Part shown: piece by piece, positions 8,473-16,612 of the stretch
Layout of the letters: each line of letters starts with the position of its first letter
How positions within the stretch are numbered: position 1 is the stretch's first letter
NCBI GenBank assembly: GCA_003526765.1
Contig: DPXZ01000099.1
Span: 356-30,025, forward strand
Length of the DNA stretch: 29,670 bases
From: Fervidobacterium sp.
GTDB taxonomy: Bacteria > Thermotogota > Thermotogae > Thermotogales > Fervidobacteriaceae
Direction: 5' to 3'
Program-made: the position numbers and the translations under genes
Notes under the pieces: model-generated
The model's input: the letters and a program-made list of their open reading frames with translations, nothing else
What the model was told of the DNA's origin: nothing
The model's database searches: none

Positions 8473-9816
8473 ATGATGTCTGAAGAGGTCTTTCAAAAGA
8501 TGGAAAAAATCCATTTCATAGGAATCGGTGGAATTGGCATGAGTGCACAGGCCATGTACGAGCACTTTCATGGTAAGAAGGTAACAGGTAGTGATCCGTA
8601 CAGTTCCGAGAGAACTCAATATTTGGAAAGTATTGGGATAGATGTATTCAAAACGCACGAGGAAAAGAATGTGTATGGTGTGGACGAGGTGATAATAACT
8701 CCAGCAATTTCAAAAGACAATCCAGAATATGTCTATGCGAGAAACAACAACATTAAGATGACTATGAGAATCGAGCATTTCAGGTCAATACTATCCAAAT
8801 ACAAAGGCTTTGCAGTAACGGGTACCGATGGTAAATCTACAACAACTGCGATGTTAGCAAATTCACTGATCAATCTAAATCAAGATCCTTACGTTTTCTT
8901 GGGTGCACTACATACGAAATTAGAGCACGGAAACTATAGAAGCGGGAAAGATACAGCCGTCTACGAACTCGATGAGAGCCAACCAGGTTTTGAACTATTC
9001 AAACCTGAATATCTCATCATAACAAATGTGCGTGGAGATCATCTTGAAAACTACAACAACTTGGACCACTACTACGATTCGTTCAAGCGATTGATAGACA
9101 ACACGAATTTTGTAGTTACATTTGAAGATGAGAAAAAGTTTAGAGGAAATGCAACGTTTGGTGTGTATTCTGGTGATTTTAGGTTAGTTGAGAGAAAACA
9201 AGAGGGATTTTTGCAAACCGTCGATGTCTATACTCCTTGGGGTGAGAAGAAATTCCTTCTTCCAGTACCAGGGTATCACAACGCACTCAATGCACTTGCA
9301 GTAATCACATTACTATCGAGCATAGGATATGACATAAGCGATGTGATAAATTCACTCTACGATTTCAGATTACCCGGGCGTAGGTTCAACGTTAGTTACG
9401 ATGATCCTGAGAAGAAATTGACGATAGTCGATGATTATTCACATACAGCAGACGAGGTAGAAGTACTATTGAAGACCGCAAGAGAGGTCTATTCCGATAG
9501 AAAAGTCGTACTCATATTCCAGCCTCACAGATACACGCGCCTGAAGAGAGAAGTTGAGAAATTTGAGAAGGTCCTACAGATCGCAGATGAAATATACGTG
9601 ACAGAAGTTTACGGTGCGTTTGAGAGTAAGAACGGGATTACTGCTAGAAAGATTGTGGAAGACATCAAGAGATCAATCTTTATACAAGATTTGAATGAAT
9701 TGAAAAATATCAGTTATGATGGTAATAGCGTATACCTATTCGTTGGTGCAGGTGACATATACAACGTATCACAGAGCATAGTAAACGATTTGAAAAAGGT
9801 TTCAAGCCACGTTTAG
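8473..9816 (+). CDS. murC: UDP-N-acetylmuramate--L-alanine ligase MurC
   Basis: ATP-dependent ligase that adds L-Ala to UDP-MurNAc, the first peptide step of peptidoglycan synthesis. The protein has 447 residues. The N-terminal Rossmann motif is HFIGIGGIGMS. The ATP loop is GTDGKSTTTAM (residues 117-127), with Asp in place of the common His and Ser in place of the usual first Thr. The central motif reads ELDESQPGFE rather than EADESD. HNALNALAVI and the C-terminal RRFN...DDYSHTADEV complete the Mur-ligase set. The Mur-family motifs and the murG neighbour support MurC over the recycling ligase Mpl. The ATG at 8473 is chosen because GGGAGG (8459-8464) is 8 bases upstream; TTG at 8470 and ATG at 8476 are also in frame. 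The gap after murG is 40 bases. Confidence 0.92.
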   Translation: MMSEEVFQKMEKIHFIGIGGIGMSAQAMYEHFHGKKVTGSDPYSSERTQYLESIGIDVFKTHEEKNVYGVDEVIITPAISKDNPEYVYARNNNIKMTMRIEHFRSILSKYKGFAVTGTDGKSTTTAMLANSLINLNQDPYVFLGALHTKLEHGNYRSGKDTAVYELDESQPGFELFKPEYLIITNVRGDHLENYNNLDHYYDSFKRLIDNTNFVVTFEDEKKFRGNATFGVYSGDFRLVERKQEGFLQTVDVYTPWGEKKFLLPVPGYHNALNALAVITLLSSIGYDISDVINSLYDFRLPGRRFNVSYDDPEKKLTIVDDYSHTADEVEVLLKTAREVYSDRKVVLIFQPHRYTRLKREVEKFEKVLQIADEIYVTEVYGAFESKNGITARKIVEDIKRSIFIQDLNELKNISYDGNSVYLFVGAGDIYNVSQSIVNDLKKVSSHV

Positions 9817-9875
9817 TTATGTATGTTGCATATAAAGTTTTATCTAATTTCGTCTAAAATCATATTTGCCATTTC

Positions 9876-9904
9876 TTGATATTACACTGATATAGAATTC
9901 TAAT
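9876..9904 (+). promoter_or_regulatory. Sigma-A-type promoter for smc
   Basis: TTGATA (9876-9881), a 17-base spacer, then TCTAAT (9899-9904), each box 5/6 to consensus. It sits in the 126-base AT-rich gap between murC and smc and leaves a leader of about 32 bases before the GTG at 9943. No terminator hairpin is visible after murC, so read-through from the wall genes is also possible. Confidence 0.55.
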
Positions 9905-9942
9905 TCATCTCATTATCGTAATTTTGGTGGGGAGGTTCACTG

Positions 9943-12900
9943 GTGGTACTGAAAGAGATCATCATTAAAGGTTTTAAATCCTTTGCCGATCTTGCAAATC
10001 TTGAGATCTCTGATAGAGTAACAGTAGTAGTCGGGCCAAACGGTTCCGGCAAATCTAATGTTGTTGATGCAATTCGATGGGTACTTGGCGAGCAATCGAT
10101 GAAAGAAATAAGGGCGCAAGAACGAGAAGATGTGGTCTTTTGGGGAAATGAAAAGAAGGCTCCAGCTCAAAATGCATACGTTGAGCTTGTTTTCGAAGAT
10201 AGCACGGGGCACATCTCAATAGCGCGAGAATTATCACGTGATGGTGCAAGCAAATATTTACTGAACGGTGACGTCACTAGACTTAGGGATGTCAGAGATT
10301 TTCTCATGTCCCGTGGATTTGGGAAGAGTACGTATTCGATAATAGGACAAGGTCAGATAGACAAAATAGTCTCCGCAACGCCTGAAGCACTAAGAATGAT
10401 GATCGAAGAAATTGCAGGGATAGGGATCTACAGAGAAAAAAAGAAAGAAGCACTATCGAAACTCGATATGACCCAGGCAAATTTGAACAGGGTAAGTGAT
10501 GTGCTATTTGAAGTCGACAAGAATAGGAAATCTCTGTACCTCAAAGCTAAACGCGCAGAGAGGTACGTTGAATACTCTACAGAATTGGAAGGGTTGAAGA
10601 GAGATTTCTATGGTGGCGTTTACAAGATAGAGAGCCAAAAACTTGCTGACATGGAAAATTACTTTACAGATCTCAACCGTTCACTCAAAGAGAGACTCAA
10701 ATCATTGGCACAACTTGAAATGAATTGGTCTACATTGAAAGAAGAATTCAATCGTATAGATGCAGAAATGGAAAACTATACGAAGATATTGGAAGAATTT
10801 AAGACAAGGGAAAATCAACTACTCGAGATAAAAGAGAAATTCACCAAGAGATTGAACGAGCTTGAAAGTAAATACATAGAGGTAACAACAAGAACAGACA
10901 TGCTGAACGACGAGTCTGCTTCTCTGAAAAACAGGTATGAAGAGATAAGATTAATACTATCCAAAGTCAACGAAGAACTTTTGGAAATGGAACGTGTTTT
11001 GTCCCAGCTTGAAATGGAGAAGCAATCGATATACACGCAATATTCCGAGCAAGAAAAGGAAATATTAAAAAAGAAACAAGAGTACGAAGAAATAGAAAAG
11101 ACACTTGGAAAAATTAACAATGAAATATCCAGATTAACTGAGAACAATCAAGATATACGAAGACGTGTTGAGATGATTCAAAGTCAGCGCAATCAGAAAG
11201 AAGATAGAAAAATTGAACTTGAGTCTGAGATAAATGATCTTGAAAGGCACTTGTTGGAGATCGTTGAAAAGGAAAATGAACTTGTTAAAGAACTGGATAC
11301 CATCAAGTCTACGTTGGAAGAATACAATAGGCAGAAAAGTGCCAGGAACTCACAACTTGAACAACTCGTGAGAAGAGAAAAGGAAATAAAAGCTGAGATA
11401 GATATCATAAGACGTCAAATAAATGATTACCAAGGCTTTGGCCACGCGGTGAGGAAGATATTCGAAAATAAGGATACATTCAAAGGTTTGATAGATGTTG
11501 TTGCCAATTTGATAGATTTCGACAAATCACTCTCAACTGCCTACGAGATTCTGCTTGGCGGTACGGTACAGCATGTTGTCGTATCTAGTGCAGAAGATGG
11601 CAAACAGATCATAGAATTTCTAAAAAACGGAGAATATGGTCGGGCTACGTTCATTCCTCTAGACCTCATCGATGCGACTTTCTCACCAATTTCGGGCGTA
11701 GAAAACGAAGCAGGATTCGTTGGATATGCTGCAAAACTCATCACAGTCCCAAAAGAATACAACCTGTTACCTGCATATCTATTTGGTAGTGACATAATAG
11801 TAGACAACATGGATCATGCGATACAATTAAAGAGGAAGTACAACATCAGATCAAGAATAGTTACTATCGATGGAGAACTTATATCTGGCAAAGGTGCAAT
11901 GAGTGGCGGTAGATCCAAAGAAGACTACTCGAATTCACTAATTGCAAGACGAGTTAGATTAAAGACGTTGGAAACTGAATTGAAAGATGTAGAGGAAAAC
12001 AAAGGAGTAATTGAAAATGAAATCAACAACATATCCGAAGAGATAAAACAACTCCAAGGTAACATGGATTTAGTGAGAGAGGAATTAGCCAGTATCTCAG
12101 GTAGGTCACTCTCTTCGAAAAGGGTCTTGGAAGAATTGCAAAAATCATTGAAAGAGGTAACAAACGAATTGTCTGACTTGATAAAATTGGAAGCAGAGTA
12201 CACCGGAAAGTATCAAGGGAATTTAGCAAGAATTGAAACACTCGATAATCAATCTAAAGAATACGAAGAAAAAAGAAAAGTACTGCAAGTAGACGTTAGC
12301 GAGTTTTCAAAGCAGCTCGATAAACATAGAAAAAAGTTGGAAGAACTGAACGAATCGATAGCAACATATCGTGCGGAACTCAAAAGCTTGTCCGAAAGAA
12401 AATTACAATACAGTGCTGAGAACGATAGAATAAACGTTCGATTGGGCGAAATAGCTGAGGAGATAGCAAATTCCAAATCCGTTACTCTACTCCTCGAAGA
12501 GGAGATTGACAGTGCGAAAAAGTTTTTGCTCGAGAACCAGAGAGAACTTGAAACGCTCAAGTCTACGTCACAAGATGTCTTTGCTGGGATAAGAGAAAGA
12601 AAGAGTGGAAAAGAAGGCAAATTGCAACAACTGCAATCGATGGAAGATGACATCAGCAGGCAAAAATCAGATGTAGAATCAATGAGAGAAAGAATTCATG
12701 AAACTGATTTGCGACTGCAAGAGATACGGTTCAAGATATCAAATATCCCAGAAGAATACAGAACGCCGGTGGATGTGGAATCTGAAAGTCTTGATGAACT
12801 CAACCAGCGCATAAATGACCTTGAGAACAAGTGTAAGATGCTTGGCCCTGTGGATTTGAATGCGATGGATGAATACAAAAAGGTAGAAGAGGAATACAAC

Positions 12901-13437
12901 GAATTGATGAAGCAGAAGTTGGACTTAGAAGATGCCAAGAAAAAGCTCGAAGAGTTGATCGAACAGACCGACATCCAAGCAAGGGAACAATTTTTGAAAA
13001 CATTTAACCAAATCAACGCATCGTTCAAAGGATACATAGAGAATTTGTTTTACGGTGGAACAGGTGGGATGAGACTCATCGAAGATAATGACGTGCTCGA
13101 AGCAGGTATAGAGATAACGATCTCCAAATCAGGTAAAAGGGTCCAGAGACTTCAACTACTCTCTGGTGGAGAAAAGGCACTTGTTGGAATAGCACTGATC
13201 ATGGCGATGCTTGAAGCAAACAAAGGTGTGTTTTATGTATTAGATGAAGTTGATGCACCCTTGGATGATTACAACTCAGAGAAATTCAAAAGGTTACTTG
13301 AACACGAAGATTCTCAATTCATAGTCATAACACACAACAAACTTATTATGGAGGCCGGAGACATAGTCCATGGAGTAACTATGGTAGATGGGGTTTCAAA
13401 AATCATTCAAGTAAAAATGGAGGAGATAACAGCATGA
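9943..13437 (+). CDS. smc: Chromosome segregation protein SMC
   Basis: The condensin ATPase that compacts and resolves sister chromosomes, normally with ScpA and ScpB (neither is in this window). The 1164-residue length is typical. Walker A is GPNGSGKSN (31-39). A long coiled coil follows to about residue 490. The hinge spans about 496-660, from GFGHAVRKIF to the end of GKGAMSGGRS. A second coiled coil leads to the C-terminal head, with the ABC signature LLSGGEKALVGIAL (about 1070-1083) and Walker B/D-loop VFYVLDEVDAPLDDYN. The GTG start at 9943 follows GGGGAGG (9929-9935) by 7 bases. The stop overlaps the next start as ATGA. Confidence 0.98.
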   Translation: MVLKEIIIKGFKSFADLANLEISDRVTVVVGPNGSGKSNVVDAIRWVLGEQSMKEIRAQEREDVVFWGNEKKAPAQNAYVELVFEDSTGHISIARELSRDGASKYLLNGDVTRLRDVRDFLMSRGFGKSTYSIIGQGQIDKIVSATPEALRMMIEEIAGIGIYREKKKEALSKLDMTQANLNRVSDVLFEVDKNRKSLYLKAKRAERYVEYSTELEGLKRDFYGGVYKIESQKLADMENYFTDLNRSLKERLKSLAQLEMNWSTLKEEFNRIDAEMENYTKILEEFKTRENQLLEIKEKFTKRLNELESKYIEVTTRTDMLNDESASLKNRYEEIRLILSKVNEELLEMERVLSQLEMEKQSIYTQYSEQEKEILKKKQEYEEIEKTLGKINNEISRLTENNQDIRRRVEMIQSQRNQKEDRKIELESEINDLERHLLEIVEKENELVKELDTIKSTLEEYNRQKSARNSQLEQLVRREKEIKAEIDIIRRQINDYQGFGHAVRKIFENKDTFKGLIDVVANLIDFDKSLSTAYEILLGGTVQHVVVSSAEDGKQIIEFLKNGEYGRATFIPLDLIDATFSPISGVENEAGFVGYAAKLITVPKEYNLLPAYLFGSDIIVDNMDHAIQLKRKYNIRSRIVTIDGELISGKGAMSGGRSKEDYSNSLIARRVRLKTLETELKDVEENKGVIENEINNISEEIKQLQGNMDLVREELASISGRSLSSKRVLEELQKSLKEVTNELSDLIKLEAEYTGKYQGNLARIETLDNQSKEYEEKRKVLQVDVSEFSKQLDKHRKKLEELNESIATYRAELKSLSERKLQYSAENDRINVRLGEIAEEIANSKSVTLLLEEEIDSAKKFLLENQRELETLKSTSQDVFAGIRERKSGKEGKLQQLQSMEDDISRQKSDVESMRERIHETDLRLQEIRFKISNIPEEYRTPVDVESESLDELNQRINDLENKCKMLGPVDLNAMDEYKKVEEEYNELMKQKLDLEDAKKKLEELIEQTDIQAREQFLKTFNQINASFKGYIENLFYGGTGGMRLIEDNDVLEAGIEITISKSGKRVQRLQLLSGGEKALVGIALIMAMLEANKGVFYVLDEVDAPLDDYNSEKFKRLLEHEDSQFIVITHNKLIMEAGDIVHGVTMVDGVSKIIQVKMEEITA

Positions 13438-14684
13438 GATACCTATACTTTTTACAACAGTTCTTTGACAGATTACCTGCACCTGCTTTCATAAAGGACA
13501 ACAAGGGAAGATACATATGGGTGAATAAGGAATTGGAAAATGCTGTGGGACTTACCGAGGAAAGGATAATAGGAAAGTTCGAAGCTGTGATTTTGAACGA
13601 CGAATCTATAGAGGATTTGGATAGAAAGGTTATGAGAACACGTAAAAACCAAGTCCACCAAGAAATGATAAATGGCAGATACTACACAATTCACAGAATG
13701 CCGATAAGACTTGGTACAGGTAGCTACGGCGTTGCAGGTATAATGTACGACATGACGGAGAAAGTCTTGGAACAAACTATTTACCAGATGCAGTCTTTCG
13801 TCGAGAAGCTCATCATCGAGTTGCTTTCTGAACAAGACGTAGACACCGTAGAATTTATGAAGAACATCGTCAAGAAATTCAACGAGCAATATCCAAAGAT
13901 CACTGTTACATTGTTGAAAGACAACTCATATGTTGCCGGTAGAGAAGACAGAAAACTATCAGAAAGGGCTGCTACCATAGACGAAATAAAGACGATGATT
14001 CACGATAGAAGGACTTATCAAGTTGTTCCTGTGGAGAACTACAAATTCATCATCTACGTTCCAGAGGAATACACAAGCATTTCAAAAGCACTCTCGACAT
14101 ACCTCAGCTCGCAGGTACTTGCTGCCATCAAGATCATCGAAAATCGGCGAGCATACAAAGAATTTGGCAACAAGCTTGAGACAATAATAAAGATGGTACA
14201 ACTTTGGGAAAGTAGTTCGTCACTCGATAGTTATTTACAATCAGTGTTAGACGAGTTAGTTAAGATCATACCGGAAACTCAAAAGGCATCCATATGGTTA
14301 CTCGATGGCAATGATTATAGAAACGTTGCAGTTTACAACTACGGTGATGAAGTTAAGAATGTTATAATCAAAACATCGGAAGACAATTATGGAAAGAGTA
14401 TTGGTGAAAACAAGGTTGCTGAACTCACGGAAGTATACAAATTAAACAAAGAAAGCCCTCACAAAGATATTTGGGAATTAGCCGGCGTGACAGACCCTAA
14501 TTTTTCACCATTGGTTGGAAGCGTAAAGATTGGTGACAAGAAACTCGTAATAATATCTCTTGACAATTTTGAAGGCAAACATTTCTCCGAAGAGAGTAAG
14601 AAAATATTGAATTTGTTGGTAGACTTGTTGTCTACTTTTCTGACTAACAAGACTGGTAAGAAGCAAGCAAATAACGGTAAATAA
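13434..14684 (+). CDS. PAS-GAF sensory protein without a visible output domain
   Basis: A 416-residue soluble protein. Residues ~1-110 look like a PAS fold: FDRLPAPAFIKDNKGRYIWVNKELENAVGLTEERIIGK, the typical PAS opening, ending IMYDMTEKV as PAS domains often do. A middle segment (~110-245) has helical and mixed character. Residues ~250-405 resemble a GAF domain (ASIWLLDGNDYRNVAVYNYG, then GSVKIGDKKLVIISLDN). No histidine kinase, GGDEF, EAL, HTH or phosphatase motif is seen, and there is no membrane segment. The function is not known. It may regulate a partner by protein contact. Its ATG overlaps the smc stop by 4 bases (ATGA), with GGAGG about 10 bases upstream inside smc, so its synthesis should be coupled to SMC. 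Confidence 0.75.
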   Translation: MRYLYFLQQFFDRLPAPAFIKDNKGRYIWVNKELENAVGLTEERIIGKFEAVILNDESIEDLDRKVMRTRKNQVHQEMINGRYYTIHRMPIRLGTGSYGVAGIMYDMTEKVLEQTIYQMQSFVEKLIIELLSEQDVDTVEFMKNIVKKFNEQYPKITVTLLKDNSYVAGREDRKLSERAATIDEIKTMIHDRRTYQVVPVENYKFIIYVPEEYTSISKALSTYLSSQVLAAIKIIENRRAYKEFGNKLETIIKMVQLWESSSSLDSYLQSVLDELVKIIPETQKASIWLLDGNDYRNVAVYNYGDEVKNVIIKTSEDNYGKSIGENKVAELTEVYKLNKESPHKDIWELAGVTDPNFSPLVGSVKIGDKKLVIISLDNFEGKHFSEESKKILNLLVDLLSTFLTNKTGKKQANNGK

Positions 14685-14709
14685 ACTGCTAAAATGATGA
14701 GGTAATAGC

Positions 14710-15153
14710 GTGACATTTCGCCTCGAGAAATTACTGAACTTAAGGCAAAAGGAAGAAGAGGCAATAAAATTAGAGCTCAGCAGAATAAGAGCTCAAATCA
14801 GAGAAGTTGAATTGGAGATAGAAGAAGCAATAGCATCTAAAAGTGAGACAGAAAGAGAGTTGCGCACGGGTGTTCAAAATGGTGCGCAACTTGGTTTGTT
14901 GCTTTACATCATAGATTTGTATCAAAAATATATTGCCCAGCTCAATACAAAGATGAACGAACTAAGAAGAGAAGAAGAAGACACTTTGAAGCAGTACCTT
15001 GAAAAAAGAATGGAACGTAAGAGCTTTGAAAAGTTGAAAGAACGTTTCGTTCAAGGTCAGATGAAAGAGGCAGATGCGAGAGACAGAAAGGTTATCGATG
15101 AGGTGGCATTGCAAAAGTACACACACCAGTCAGAGGAAAGGGGAAATAGTTAG
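14710..15153 (+). CDS. fliJ: FliJ-like coiled-coil protein
   Basis: A 147-residue, highly charged, almost wholly helical protein. It opens TFRLEKLLNLRQKEEEAIKLELS, the usual FliJ start (F-x-L-E-x-L-L-x-x-R-x-x-E-E). It continues as a coiled coil broken by QLGLLLYIIDLYQKYI and resumes to KSFEKLKER near the C-terminus, where FliJ proteins carry a similar block. FliJ is the central stalk-like part of the flagellar export ATPase complex and escorts chaperones. No other flagellar gene is in the window, so the call rests on sequence character alone. A generic coiled-coil protein remains possible. The GTG start at 14710 follows ATGAGGT at a suitable distance. The next gene begins immediately at the stop. 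Confidence 0.6.
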   Translation: MTFRLEKLLNLRQKEEEAIKLELSRIRAQIREVELEIEEAIASKSETERELRTGVQNGAQLGLLLYIIDLYQKYIAQLNTKMNELRREEEDTLKQYLEKRMERKSFEKLKERFVQGQMKEADARDRKVIDEVALQKYTHQSEERGNS

Positions 15154-15861
15154 TTGGTGTTGCTATCAAAAGTTATTGGTGCATTCGTTACATTCCCCGG
15201 ACTTATAGTAACGCTTTTTCTTATTCTCGCTGGGATATTCGCCATAAGGCGGAAGAAAGGCTGGAAGTTTTTCTTAATTCTTTCAGCTTTTTTCTATATT
15301 ATTTCTTCAAGTTGGTTTGTTTATCTCCTTTCAAAGACCATTTATATAGCAGATAGCAAGGATGAAGGTACTTACATAGTGATATTAGGTGGTGGCGTTG
15401 ATCAATTTGGTAATCAAACGGAGATAGGTGCTCATACATTGCGGAGATTGTACAAAGGAATTCAACTGTACAAGAACAAACAAAGGCCAATAGTCGTTAC
15501 CGGCGGTGTTATTTCAAAAGGTACGCCTGAAGCATTTGTTATGAAAGATGTTTTAGTTACACTAGGTATTCCAGAAAGCGATATAATAGTAGAAGAAAAG
15601 GCGAGAAACACAGATGAAAATGCACAATATGTTAGAAAGATGCTTGGGAATGTGCCAGTTACGATAGTTACAAGTTCGACTCATATGAGGCGTTCACTTT
15701 TAAGTTTTGGCAAGCGATTTTCTAAGGTTTATAACATTCAATGCGATGTACCAATCGATTTCAGAAACTCATACCTCGACTACTTGCCAAATTCTGGTGC
15801 CTTTTATAGTTTTTGCAGTATCACGCACGAACTCGTAGGGCTTGTAAAATATTCATTCTAG
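15154..15861 (+). CDS. DUF218 (YdcF/SanA/ElyC-like) membrane protein
   Basis: A 235-residue protein with two N-terminal membrane segments (about residues 8-31 and 38-60), followed by a DUF218 domain. The domain shows YIVILGGGVDQFGNQTE, RRLYKGIQLYK, RPIVVTGG, ARNTDENAQYV and TIVTSSTHMRRSLLSF, in the order expected for the family. E. coli relatives (ElyC, SanA) affect envelope integrity, but the biochemical role is unsettled. The domain would face the periplasm if the two helices form a hairpin. The start is either TTG at 15154, directly after the fliJ stop, or GTG at 15157. The purine-rich AAAGGGGA (15137-15144) serves both. Confidence 0.8.
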   Translation: MVLLSKVIGAFVTFPGLIVTLFLILAGIFAIRRKKGWKFFLILSAFFYIISSSWFVYLLSKTIYIADSKDEGTYIVILGGGVDQFGNQTEIGAHTLRRLYKGIQLYKNKQRPIVVTGGVISKGTPEAFVMKDVLVTLGIPESDIIVEEKARNTDENAQYVRKMLGNVPVTIVTSSTHMRRSLLSFGKRFSKVYNIQCDVPIDFRNSYLDYLPNSGAFYSFCSITHELVGLVKYSF

Positions 15862-15924
15862 ACACGTTGGAAGTTAAAGTCATGGAACTCATAACAATAA
15901 ACAATATAGAAAGGGAGTGAAGAT

Positions 15925-16575
15925 ATGTTCCCATTGTACGACACGATACCAAGTAGCAAGAGAGCATACGTAAACTATGTGATCATATTTGCAAACATAG
16001 CTGTCTTTCTATACGAATTAACTTTCTTTTCGTCAGAAACCATGCTGGATAACTTCTTTTACACGTACGGCTTTGTACCAAGTAAAATGTTCTCTTCATT
16101 TCCGTTTTTAGCAATACTTACCCACATGTTCATCCATGGTGGTTGGCTACACATAATTGGCAACATGTGGTTTTTGAAGATATTTGGTGACAACGTTGAA
16201 GATACAATGGGCCACTTCAAATACTTCCTTTTCTACATTACAGGTGGGATATTTTCACTATTTTTCTACGTTGTATTCAATCCACTTTCTCCTTACCCAC
16301 TTGTAGGCGCTTCTGGTGCAATTTCTGCGGTGATGGGCGCATACTTTGTTCTCTTTTACTATTCTCGCATCGTCTCGCTGATTTTTCTTATTCTTCCATT
16401 CATCGTTGAAATCCCTGCATTGATTTACCTTTTCTATTGGTTTATCATCCAAGTGTTAAATGGTCTACTTTCCAATGCAGCAGGTACAGGGGTTGCTTAC
16501 TGGGCACACGCAGGTGGATTCATCTATGGCGTATTTTGGGGTGTGAGGTACAGAAGAAAGAGGTATTGGTATTGA
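15925..16575 (+). CDS. Rhomboid family intramembrane serine protease
   Basis: A 216-residue polytopic membrane protein. The catalytic dyad is present: S130 in GASGAISAVMGAY and H195 in WAHAGGFIYG. The oxyanion-type asparagine region HGGWLHIIGNMWFL (N80) is also intact. About six hydrophobic segments are visible, and the C-terminus is short and basic (RYRRKRYWY). Rhomboids cleave membrane proteins within or near the bilayer; the substrate cannot be guessed. The ATG at 15925 follows AAAGGGAG by about 8 bases. The gene lies 63 bases after the DUF218 gene and ends 37 bases before the asparaginase gene, so it probably belongs to the same transcript. Confidence 0.92.
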   Translation: MFPLYDTIPSSKRAYVNYVIIFANIAVFLYELTFFSSETMLDNFFYTYGFVPSKMFSSFPFLAILTHMFIHGGWLHIIGNMWFLKIFGDNVEDTMGHFKYFLFYITGGIFSLFFYVVFNPLSPYPLVGASGAISAVMGAYFVLFYYSRIVSLIFLILPFIVEIPALIYLFYWFIIQVLNGLLSNAAGTGVAYWAHAGGFIYGVFWGVRYRRKRYWY

Positions 16576-16612
16576 CCTTGAGCACATAATACATGGTGAG
16601 GAGTGAGTGGGT

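Noticed and set aside
10815..13037. Several Ser/Leu/Phe-rich minus-strand open frames opposite smc
   Set aside because: They are the expected antisense of Glu/Lys-rich coiled coil codons. They show no start signals and no recognisable domains.
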